Both the position numbers and the translations under genes were made by a program. A stretch of 5,578 nucleotides of DNA from positions 1-5,578 of the forward strand of contig JAURKF010000334.1 in the NCBI GenBank assembly GCA_030831885.1, read 5' to 3'. This stretch comes from Flavobacteriales bacterium. Its GTDB lineage: Bacteria; Bacteroidota; Bacteroidia; Flavobacteriales; UA16. Of the stretch, positions 1-5,305 are shown in pieces. The notes under the pieces are model-generated. The model did no database searches, had not been told where the DNA came from, and saw nothing but the letters and a program-made list of their open reading frames with translations. How positions within the stretch are numbered: the stretch's first letter is position 1; every line of letters begins with the position of its first letter.

Positions 1-665
1 GATGCTTCATCGATACTCATGCCGCATTCCATACATGAAACTAAGGCAGAATGTCCCGCTGCAAGCGCCCATGACAATTCCTGTACAATACTTCCTCCCT
101 GTTCATGAACCCTTACCGCATCGATTGTCACTACTCTAAAACGCTTGAAAATTGCGCGTGATTGATCAAGCCATTTCTTCATTTCGTCTGAAGGTAAATC
201 AACCTTCGACATCTCGAATGAACCATTAAGCTGGGCACAATCAATCGCGTGCGCATCACAATACAACGCAAAAGCCGAAGCCCATTCATGCACATCATGC
301 ATGTTTACGAAGTGAATACTGATGTAAGCTACTTCAATACCATTGAGCAACACTTCCAACGAAGCGGGTGTTAGACCTTCGCAATCCATGCCCAATGTAT
401 TCGTCCCACCCATTAGTGAATCAAGAGCAAGCCTGTTCCATTCCTTCGCATCCGTATGCGAAATCAATTGATACTGCTCCGCAACAGGGCTGAAGAATAT
501 ACTGAAGTCAGTCCGGGTATCCGTTGAATAGGGCCCAACAACCACTCCTTCTTCAACTTCCCATTGCAAGGAATCTACGGTTCGATCGCCCAACTCCTTT
601 TGTACTAGATTCATCCATTGCTCCGAAGTGCTCTCCGTAAACTCATCAAAACTTAAATCGCTCAT
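1..665 (-). CDS. mutA: Methylmalonyl-CoA mutase small subunit, N-terminal part (cut by left edge)
   Basis: An open frame without a stop gives 221 residues and continues past position 1. The N-terminus resembles the short opening of bacterial mutase small subunits: an FDEF stretch near residue 6, QWMNLVQKEL at 16-25, and an EGVVVGPY segment around 39-46. Residues 186-204 read RVHEQGGSIVQELSWALAAG-like, matching the family's G(A/G)..VQEL.(F/W)ALA barrel segment. In the family, MutA pairs with the catalytic B12-binding MutB to interconvert methylmalonyl-CoA and succinyl-CoA in the cytoplasm; MutA itself is thought not to bind cobalamin productively. Full-length members are usually 450 residues or more, so under half is visible. 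The ATG at 663-665 is preceded by AGGA at 671-674 (minus-strand sense), six bases upstream. Only 12 nt separate it from the M48 stop, so co-transcription is likely. mutB is expected off the left edge. The family call is good; the small-subunit call rests on the N-terminal pattern. Confidence 0.85.
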   Translation of the reverse strand, partial: MSDLSFDEFTESTSEQWMNLVQKELGDRTVDSLQWEVEEGVVVGPYSTDTRTDFSIFFSPVAEQYQLISHTDAKEWNRLALDSLMGGTNTLGMDCEGLTPASLEVLLNGIEVAYISIHFVNMHDVHEWASAFALYCDAHAIDCAQLNGSFEMSKVDLPSDEMKKWLDQSRAIFKRFRVVTIDAVRVHEQGGSIVQELSWALAAGHSALVSCMECGMSIDEA

Positions 666-677
666 ATCTATCCTGCG

Positions 678-1481
678 TCAGGGTTTATAATACTTCAAAG
701 CCTCGGGCATGAAAGCCTTAAGATCAGCGATGCGTTTTTCATCACTTGGATGGGTACTTAATATCTGCGGTGGGGCTTGTCCGCCTTGTTGTGACATACG
801 CTCCCAAAAACCGATGGCGCTTTGCGGGTCATAGCCTGCCATAGCCATGAATACAAGGCCCAACTTGTCGGCTTCACTTTCATGATTGCGACTATAGGCA
901 AGTATCCCCAAGTTTGAACCGATGCCATAGGATTGCATAAAGATATTTTGAGTTTCAGGAGCGTGGTCAGAAAGTGCAACACTCAAAGCCAACCCGCCAA
1001 GCTGAACAGCCAGCCCCTGGCTCATACGCTCATTACCATGGCGTGCAATAGCATGAGCTATTTCATGTCCCATTACCACAGCCAAACTCTTTTCATCTTT
1101 TGTAACCGGTAAAATACCTGTATAGACAACCACCTTTCCACCGGGCATGCACCAGGCATTGACGGTGGGATCGTCAACCACATTAAATTCCCAATCAAAC
1201 CCTTCAAGTCGCTTCTGTTCTCCATTATCCGTGAGAAATTTCGCCACAGATTCTTTGATACGATTACCAATACGGCGAACCATTATAACATCCTTGTGTG
1301 TTTCCGGTAGAACTTTACTCGTGTCCAAGAACTCGTCGTACGCTTGAAATGACATACCAATCATGTCGCGCTCACTCATGAGTCGCAATTGCTTTCTACC
1401 GCTAATGGGTACTGTATCGCAAGCGTTAAAAATCAAAACGACAAGTGATACTGTTGTTAGAAATAGTATGTTTCTTTTCAT
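678..1481 (-). CDS. M48-family zinc metalloprotease, predicted lipoprotein
   Basis: Taking the internal ATG at 1479-1481 gives 267 residues. It opens with MKRN, a hydrophobic stretch to residue 20, then Cys21, a lipoprotein signal with a loose lipobox (FNAC). The alternative frame start is a GTG 31 codons earlier; its extra residues are polar and hide the signal peptide, and the DNA there contains palindromes, so I reject it. After the Cys comes a PISGRKQL segment (residues 25-32) typical of lipoprotein M48 proteases. The zinc site is HEIAH at 139-143 (His139, Glu140, His143), with the third ligand Glu201 and conserved Asp205 in ESEAD. NAW.MPGGKVVVYTG (108-122) is another family signature, and a STHPSDE motif sits at 242-248. 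All catalytic residues are present. Relatives such as E. coli LoiP, YcaL and BepA act in envelope protein quality control; that role is inferred here. No Asp/Glu-rich surface-export signal follows the Cys, so a periplasm-facing lipoprotein is likely. Confidence 0.93.
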   Translation of the reverse strand: MKRNILFLTTVSLVVLIFNACDTVPISGRKQLRLMSERDMIGMSFQAYDEFLDTSKVLPETHKDVIMVRRIGNRIKESVAKFLTDNGEQKRLEGFDWEFNVVDDPTVNAWCMPGGKVVVYTGILPVTKDEKSLAVVMGHEIAHAIARHGNERMSQGLAVQLGGLALSVALSDHAPETQNIFMQSYGIGSNLGILAYSRNHESEADKLGLVFMAMAGYDPQSAIGFWERMSQQGGQAPPQILSTHPSDEKRIADLKAFMPEALKYYKP

Positions 1482-1493
1482 TTTTTGTTGTGC

Positions 1494-1513
1494 GACGCAC
1501 AGTGCGTCATTAA
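1494..1513. repeat. Palindromic repeat, copy 1
   Basis: The plus strand reads GACGCACAGTGCGTCATTAA. GACGCAC (1494-1500) and GTGCGTC (1502-1508) are exact inverted copies around one central base, so a transcript could form a 6-bp stem with a 3-nt loop. It ends 13 bases before the M48 start codon on the minus strand. A second overlapping palindrome, GTGCGACGCAC, occupies 1490-1500. A close relative lies at 1568-1590 in the same orientation. On the plus strand a T-run follows (1514-1520), but no plus-strand gene leads into it. Confidence 0.7.
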
Positions 1514-1537
1514 TTTTTTTGTTACGCGGAAAGAATG

Positions 1538-1567
1538 CAAAATCAACGTCTTGCTTTTTATTAGCAG
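1538..1567 (-). promoter_or_regulatory. Weak candidate promoter for the M48 protease gene
   Basis: On the minus strand TGATTTTG (1545 down to 1538) differs by one base from the Bacteroidota -7 consensus TAnnTTTG, and CTG (1567-1565) lies 19 nt upstream in place of the -33 TTG. If used, transcription would begin near 1531 and the leader would contain the palindrome at 1494-1508. Both boxes are imperfect, so this is only a suggestion. The gene could instead be read from the clpS promoter. Confidence 0.22.
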
Positions 1568-1590
1568 GACGCACAACAGCGCGTCACTAA
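1568..1590. repeat. Palindromic repeat, copy 2
   Basis: This matches copy 1 (1494-1513) apart from a 3-nt insertion in the centre and two single-base changes. The arms are 1568-1574 and 1579-1585 with a 4-nt loop. On minus-strand RNA the only non-Watson-Crick pair is G-U, giving a full 7-bp stem; on plus-strand RNA the same position is an A-C mismatch. The structure therefore suits the strand on which clpS and the M48 gene are transcribed. No U-run follows on that strand, so it is not a standard intrinsic terminator. Confidence 0.6.
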
Positions 1591-1640
1591 CGACAATTAT
1601 TAGAAGGTTTAGGTTGCGCATCCAACACTGTCCATCACAC

Positions 1641-1724
1641 CTTACCCCTCACACCTTACCCCTTATCCCATATCCCTCACCCCTTATCCTTTACCCTTTA
1701 ACCCTTATCCCTTCCTCCTCACCC
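1641..1724. repeat. Degenerate heptanucleotide tandem repeat, 12 units
   Basis: The 84 bases divide in a single phase into twelve 7-mers with consensus CTTACCC on the plus strand (GGGTAAG on the minus strand). Common variants are CTTATCC (three units), CTCACCC (two) and CTTACCC (two). By hand count 70 of 84 bases match the consensus; the last C of every unit is conserved. A weaker unit (ATCACAC, 1634-1640) may extend it leftward. The last unit covers the final codons and the TGA stop of clpS. There are no insertions or deletions breaking the 7-base phase. Confidence 0.85.
1659..1683 (-). other. Potential G-quadruplex in the heptad repeat
   Basis: On the minus strand four runs of three or more G (plus-strand C runs at 1659-1662, 1667-1669, 1674-1676 and 1680-1683) are separated by loops of 3-4 bases, which meets the usual G3+N1-7 rule. 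Further G runs occur at 1645-1648, 1694-1696, 1702-1704, 1709-1711 and 1722-1725. Since clpS is transcribed on this strand, its 3' untranslated RNA would carry the motif. Folding is predicted from pattern only. Confidence 0.5.
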
Positions 1725-1997
1725 CTGTATCTCCGCTGTCAATCCTCTCTCCAACAACGCTGTGCACATGGGCTCCAATTCTTCCCACGTTCCATTTTTC
1801 ACTGCGCACTTTCCTTTGTAATGCACAATTACGGTGCATTGCTCGGCCTGTAATAATTCATGACCACAAACCTCTATCAATGCTTCAATAACGAAATCGA
1901 ACGTATGAACATCATCATTGAAAAGAATGAGCTTTCGGCCTTCCGCCTCCATCATTTCTTCCAGCAGAACTTCATCTAATTCAGTAAGTGGGCGCAT
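1719..1997 (-). CDS. clpS: ClpS, adaptor of the Clp protease for N-degron substrates
   Basis: The 92-residue product is an entire ClpS core domain. It shows LFNDDVHTFDFVI (25-37), then a helix with AEQC (51-54), VHYKGKC (58-64) and a closing LLERGLTAEI segment. Asn27, Asp28 and Asp29 correspond to the E. coli ClpS residues that hold the free alpha-amino group, and His59 to its His66. In the family, ClpS delivers proteins with destabilising N-terminal residues to a Clp/Hsp100 ATPase in the cytoplasm. Where E. coli has the pocket-gating Met40, this protein appears to have Phe33. I chose the ATG at 1995-1997. A GTG start 21 codons upstream would add a Cys-rich segment and would lie upstream of the promoter candidate. 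The stop TGA falls inside the heptad repeat. The gene is divergent from the M1 peptidase gene. Confidence 0.95.
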   Translation of the reverse strand: MRPLTELDEVLLEEMMEAEGRKLILFNDDVHTFDFVIEALIEVCGHELLQAEQCTVIVHYKGKCAVKNGTWEELEPMCTALLERGLTAEIQG

Positions 1998-2015
1998 GCA
2001 TAGTCTGTTATGCAA

Positions 2016-2048
2016 CAAAAGTAAGCACGTTATACGATTACAGGACAA
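2016..2048 (-). promoter_or_regulatory. Candidate promoter for clpS
   Basis: On the minus strand TACTTTTG (2023 down to 2016) matches the Bacteroidota -7 consensus TAnnTTTG exactly, and a TTG (2048-2046) lies 22 nt upstream, within the range described for this -33 element in Flavobacterium. A start near 2010 would leave a leader of roughly a dozen bases before the ATG at 1997. No Shine-Dalgarno sequence is seen, as is usual in the phylum. Confidence 0.5.
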
Positions 2049-2069
2049 CTGTGCGAACACAAATTACCC

Positions 2070-2077
2070 TACATTTG
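2070..2077 (+). promoter_or_regulatory. Candidate -7 box for the M1 peptidase gene
   Basis: TACATTTG matches the TAnnTTTG consensus exactly and ends 16 bases before the ATG at 2094. The -33 element is weak: only CTG at 2049-2051, 18 nt upstream. The predicted leader is about ten bases and has no Shine-Dalgarno motif; bases before the start codon are A/T rich. Confidence 0.42.
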
Positions 2078-2093
2078 AACATCACATTCTATT

Positions 2094-4418
2094 ATGAAAT
2101 TCATTTATTTCCTCGCCTTTTTGCTGCCCGTTGCAGCAGTTGCACAAACCGAACCTACGAAGTATTGGGAAGACAAATTCAAGCAACTAGGTCCGGAGTT
2201 GGCGACACCCAACGAGCAGCGTACCGCGAGCGGCGCACCGGGAAATGCCTACTGGCAGCAACGAGCCGACTATGTGATGAACATCACCATCGATGATGCG
2301 ACACAGACATTATATGGAGATGAAACCATTACCTACTTCAACCAGTCACCCGATGCACTGAGCTATATCTGGCTGCAGCTGGATCAAAACGCCTTCGCCA
2401 AGGATGCCGACAGCTATGCCATCGAACAAATGAAAATTGGCGAAAACGTAAGCTACAACGATTTGGTTGACCTCAACCCTTGGTATGATGGCGGTTTCAA
2501 ACTGGATTATGTACAAGACGCGTCCGGTAAAACGCTTCCATACACCGTGAACAAAACGATGATGCGCATTGATTTACCTCAGACTTTGAAACCGGGCGGC
2601 ACATTCGTATTCAAAATCAAGTGGTGGTACAATATCAACGACCGCATTCGACTCGGCGGCAGAAGCGGCTACGAGTATTTTGAAGAAGATGGAAATTATC
2701 TCTACACCATGGCGCAGTTTTTTCCGCGCATGGTGGTGTATTGCGACAATCAAGGCTGGCAGCACAAGCAGTTTTTGGGAATGGGAGAATTCACGCTCAA
2801 TTTCGGAAACTACGATGTGAAGATTACGGTTCCTGCCGACCACGTGGTTGCTGCAACGGGCGTATTGCAAAATGGAAAAGATGTTCTCAACGCAGAGGAG
2901 CTAAAGCGCTTCAACGCGGCCAAAACGAGCGACGAACCGATTATAATCGTAACGCAGGAAGAAGCAGAGAAGAAGGAAAAAAACAAGGACACTTCAAAAA
3001 CAAAAACCTGGCACTTTAAGGCAGAAAATGTTCGCGACTTTGCTTTCGCCAACTCGAGGAAATTTATATGGGATGCACAAGCTGTGAAGATTGGCAGCAA
3101 AACTCCGCTGGCCATGTCGTATTACCCCAAAGAAGGTAATCCGCTGTGGGGCCAATTCAGCACGCGCGTGGTTGCGCACACACTTCGCAGCTACAGCAAG
3201 CACACCATTGACTACCCATACCCTGTTGCCATTTCCGTTCATACCAAATGGATGGGAATGGAATACCCCATGATTTGCTTCAACGGCGGAAGGCCGGAGA
3301 AAGACGGTACCTACGACCAAGGCACACGCGACGGAATGATATCGGTTATTATCCACGAAGTGGGTCACAACTTCTTCCCTATGATCATCAACAGCGACGA
3401 GCGCCAATGGACATGGATGGACGAAGGACTCAACACATTTGTTCAGTATTTGGCAGAAAAGGAATATGACCGGAACTACCCTACCCGACGCGGACCTGCT
3501 CGCTACATTGTTGACTACATGCGCGGAGATAAAAGCACGATGAGTCCAATTATGACCAATAGCGAAAGCATCTACCAGTTTGGAAATAATGCTTACGGTA
3601 AACCTGCAACAGCGCTAAACATTTTGCGGGAAACTGTCATGGGCCGGGAACTATTCGACTATGCCTTCAAAGAGTATTGCCGACGCTGGGCATTTCGTCA
3701 TCCTACACCTGATGACTTTTTCCGCTCTATGGAAGATGCAAGCGCCGTGGATCTCGACTGGTTTTGGCGAGGTTGGTTTTATGGCACCGACCATTGCGAT
3801 ATGAATCTGAAGGACGTGAAAATCTTCCGCCTCAACACGCACAATCCTGAAATTGAAAAAGCACTCGAAAAAGGAAAGAAAAATGACGCTGCACCCGACA
3901 TTTCATTACAACGTGACGTAACGGAAAAATTAAAAACAGAGGTGGAGGTTGATGCCGATATGCGCGACTTCTACACAACCTACGATCCATACAAGGTTAC
4001 GGCCCTCGATCGGGTTGAATATGATGAATACGTGAAAAAACTAACTGATAAGGAGAAAGAACTACTGTCGAAAAACATGCTTTACTATCAGGTTACCGTT
4101 GAGAACAAAGGTGGATTAATAATGCCGCTGATTTTCGAACTCGAGTTTATGGATGGCACTAAGCGACGAGTAAACATACCTGCCGAGATATGGAAACGCA
4201 GCGAGAAGGAAGTAAATAAAGTTTTTGCCTGCGAACGTGAAGTAAAGTCGATTCTTCTCGATCCTCAGCTCGAGACAGCTGATGTAGATCTTTCGAATAA
4301 TAGCTGGCCACAGCGCGTCACTCCTACCCGATTTGAGTTGTTCAAGGAATCACAAGGAAGATCACGCGAAAACCCGATGCAGCGAGCTAAGCGAGAAGCT
4401 GAACTCAACGGCAAGTAA
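2094..4418 (+). CDS. Secreted M1-family zinc metallopeptidase (aminopeptidase-like)
   Basis: This is a 774-residue protein with a Sec signal peptide (MKFIYFLAFLLPVAAVAQ, probable cleavage near 16-18). The N-terminal beta domain of M1 enzymes spans roughly 55-330. The catalytic domain has HEVGH at 421-425 (His421, Glu422, His425) and third ligand Glu444 in WMDEGLN, 18 residues on, the exact M1 spacing. The substrate-binding loop is GMEYP (388-392), a known variant of GAMEN, with Glu390 positioned for the peptide amino end. Tyr501 in YGKPA fits the transition-state tyrosine. Helices with DFFRSMED (541-548) and WFWRGWFYGTD (556-566) close the catalytic part. The C-terminal 200 residues are charged and less recognisable, ending in NPMQRAKREAELNGK; I see no type IX secretion sorting domain. 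A lysine/glutamate-rich insert covers 290-304. All catalytic residues are present. It probably trims peptides in the periplasm; its specificity cannot be read from the sequence. Confidence 0.95.
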   Translation: MKFIYFLAFLLPVAAVAQTEPTKYWEDKFKQLGPELATPNEQRTASGAPGNAYWQQRADYVMNITIDDATQTLYGDETITYFNQSPDALSYIWLQLDQNAFAKDADSYAIEQMKIGENVSYNDLVDLNPWYDGGFKLDYVQDASGKTLPYTVNKTMMRIDLPQTLKPGGTFVFKIKWWYNINDRIRLGGRSGYEYFEEDGNYLYTMAQFFPRMVVYCDNQGWQHKQFLGMGEFTLNFGNYDVKITVPADHVVAATGVLQNGKDVLNAEELKRFNAAKTSDEPIIIVTQEEAEKKEKNKDTSKTKTWHFKAENVRDFAFANSRKFIWDAQAVKIGSKTPLAMSYYPKEGNPLWGQFSTRVVAHTLRSYSKHTIDYPYPVAISVHTKWMGMEYPMICFNGGRPEKDGTYDQGTRDGMISVIIHEVGHNFFPMIINSDERQWTWMDEGLNTFVQYLAEKEYDRNYPTRRGPARYIVDYMRGDKSTMSPIMTNSESIYQFGNNAYGKPATALNILRETVMGRELFDYAFKEYCRRWAFRHPTPDDFFRSMEDASAVDLDWFWRGWFYGTDHCDMNLKDVKIFRLNTHNPEIEKALEKGKKNDAAPDISLQRDVTEKLKTEVEVDADMRDFYTTYDPYKVTALDRVEYDEYVKKLTDKEKELLSKNMLYYQVTVENKGGLIMPLIFELEFMDGTKRRVNIPAEIWKRSEKEVNKVFACEREVKSILLDPQLETADVDLSNNSWPQRVTPTRFELFKESQGRSRENPMQRAKREAELNGK

Positions 4419-5285
4419 TCAGAGAAGTAATACTAAAGCAATTACGCTGAGGGCCAAGCCTAACCAATTGTAGGAGGTGAGTTTTTCTTTGAAAAACAGG
4501 ACTGCAGAAAATGCAGATACCAGCACCACTCCGAGGTTATTGACCGGCAGCAATTCAGATTTCTGCATGATGCCAGCATCATAGGAAAGGACCAGAAATA
4601 GAATGGAGCCGTAGTTGACAGTCCCAAGTACAGCCCCTCCTACAAAATCGCGCATTGTAACCTTTATCATTCCTCGGATAAGCTGATAGGTCATCAGAAT
4701 GGCTCCGCAAAGACCGGCCATACCAAACGACAAACACGAATACAACTTCAGCTCATTTTCGTTGGCAGGAAATGATGAGAAGTAGGCTATTCCAAAGTCA
4801 ATCGTTGTACCTCCCAAGAGAATTAGAGCAGGCAACATTAATGATCCCATTTGCAACTTGGCGCCGATGTCTTTTATTGAGGATAAATAGACTCCTACAA
4901 GGGCAAGTATGATTGCCAAGAGCTTTACCATACTCATTTTTTCTGCAGGATCAATCCATACAAACAGCATTACAGCAAGGGCTAGCGACATTTTAGAGGC
5001 GATGGTAGTCACTGAAACGCCCAACTTTCTAGCCGTTGTTCCTGTAAGGTTAAATACGAAAATAAAGACAATACCAAGCAACAACGCGCCTGTGGTCCAA
5101 ATTGGAAATTCAACCGCTGAGCTTAAAGCACACTGCAAATCGGGGACAAAGCAAATACCTATGATAAATGCAATAAAATAGTTCACAACAATGGCTGGCA
5201 AGGTTTGAACTTGAAACCGATCAAACATCTTGAAGATTGAGTAAAGAGCCGCATTTGTGAGAATGCTCAGCAGTAAAAAAATCAT
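4419..5285 (-). CDS. EamA-family (DMT superfamily) transporter
   Basis: The 288-residue protein is almost wholly hydrophobic, with about ten predicted membrane segments (near 1-20, 30-48, 64-81, 97-111, 118-134, 147-159, 182-200, 215-234, 246-265 and 272-288). This is the two-repeat 5+5 layout of EamA transporters. The second repeat ends in the characteristic LPVNNLGVV...FFKEKLT..NWLGLALS pattern (246-280), where a proline and a lysine/glutamate pair recur across the family. Such proteins move small metabolites across the inner membrane; the substrate is unknown. I prefer the ATG at 5283-5285 over a GTG five codons earlier, because the GTG is embedded in the only Shine-Dalgarno-like motif. 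The gene begins 20 nt after the ribD stop, suggesting a shared mRNA. Its TGA is directly adjacent to the TAA of the convergent M1 gene. Confidence 0.9.
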   Translation of the reverse strand: MIFLLLSILTNAALYSIFKMFDRFQVQTLPAIVVNYFIAFIIGICFVPDLQCALSSAVEFPIWTTGALLLGIVFIFVFNLTGTTARKLGVSVTTIASKMSLALAVMLFVWIDPAEKMSMVKLLAIILALVGVYLSSIKDIGAKLQMGSLMLPALILLGGTTIDFGIAYFSSFPANENELKLYSCLSFGMAGLCGAILMTYQLIRGMIKVTMRDFVGGAVLGTVNYGSILFLVLSYDAGIMQKSELLPVNNLGVVLVSAFSAVLFFKEKLTSYNWLGLALSVIALVLLL

Positions 5286-5297
5286 GGGACAATGATA

Positions 5298-5303
5298 CAC
5301 CTC
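5298..5303 (-). promoter_or_regulatory. Shine-Dalgarno-like site for the EamA transporter gene
   Basis: GAGGTG on the minus strand lies 12 bases before the ATG at 5285. The spacing is long, and such sites are not needed by most Bacteroidota genes. It overlaps the upstream GTG alternative (5298-5300), which argues against that codon as the start. Confidence 0.35.
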
Positions 5304-5305
5304 AA

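Noticed and set aside
1494..1520. Intrinsic terminator on the plus strand (palindrome followed by a T-run)
   Set aside because: The shape fits loosely, but all genes to the left are on the minus strand, so no plus-strand transcript is known to reach it. The stem is only 6 bp and the T-run is offset by ATTAA.
1482..1574. N-terminal extension of the M48 protein from a GTG at 1572-1574
   Set aside because: The 31 added residues are polar, would bury the lipoprotein signal, and are encoded by palindrome-bearing DNA. The internal ATG gives a normal signal peptide with Cys21.
1641..1724. CRISPR array or telomere-like end
   Set aside because: Units are 7 bases with no spacers, and the array sits between ordinary genes. 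It is neither a CRISPR nor evidence of a replicon end.
1485..1853. Plus-strand open frame with a Pro/Leu/Ser/Tyr repetitive centre
   Set aside because: The repetition is only the heptad DNA read in frame (three units make seven codons). It overlaps clpS antisense and has no family resemblance.
1998..2060. N-terminal extension of ClpS from a GTG at 2058-2060
   Set aside because: It is not like the ClpS family, would span the clpS promoter candidate, and the ATG at 1997 gives a normal-length protein.
3255..3269. Defective M1 substrate loop because GAMEN reads GMEYP
   Set aside because: GMEYP is a recurring variant in bacterial M1 peptidases, and the glutamate, HEXXH, third ligand and tyrosine are all intact.
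678..4418. A coordinated proteolysis island (M48, ClpS, M1)
   Set aside because: The three act in different compartments, lie on different transcripts and are common housekeeping families; proximity alone does not make a system.
4425..4445. GTAAT...ATTAC hairpin after the M1 gene as a terminator
   Set aside because: A 5-bp A/T-rich stem with a 9-base loop and no T-run is too weak, and it lies within the transporter coding region.
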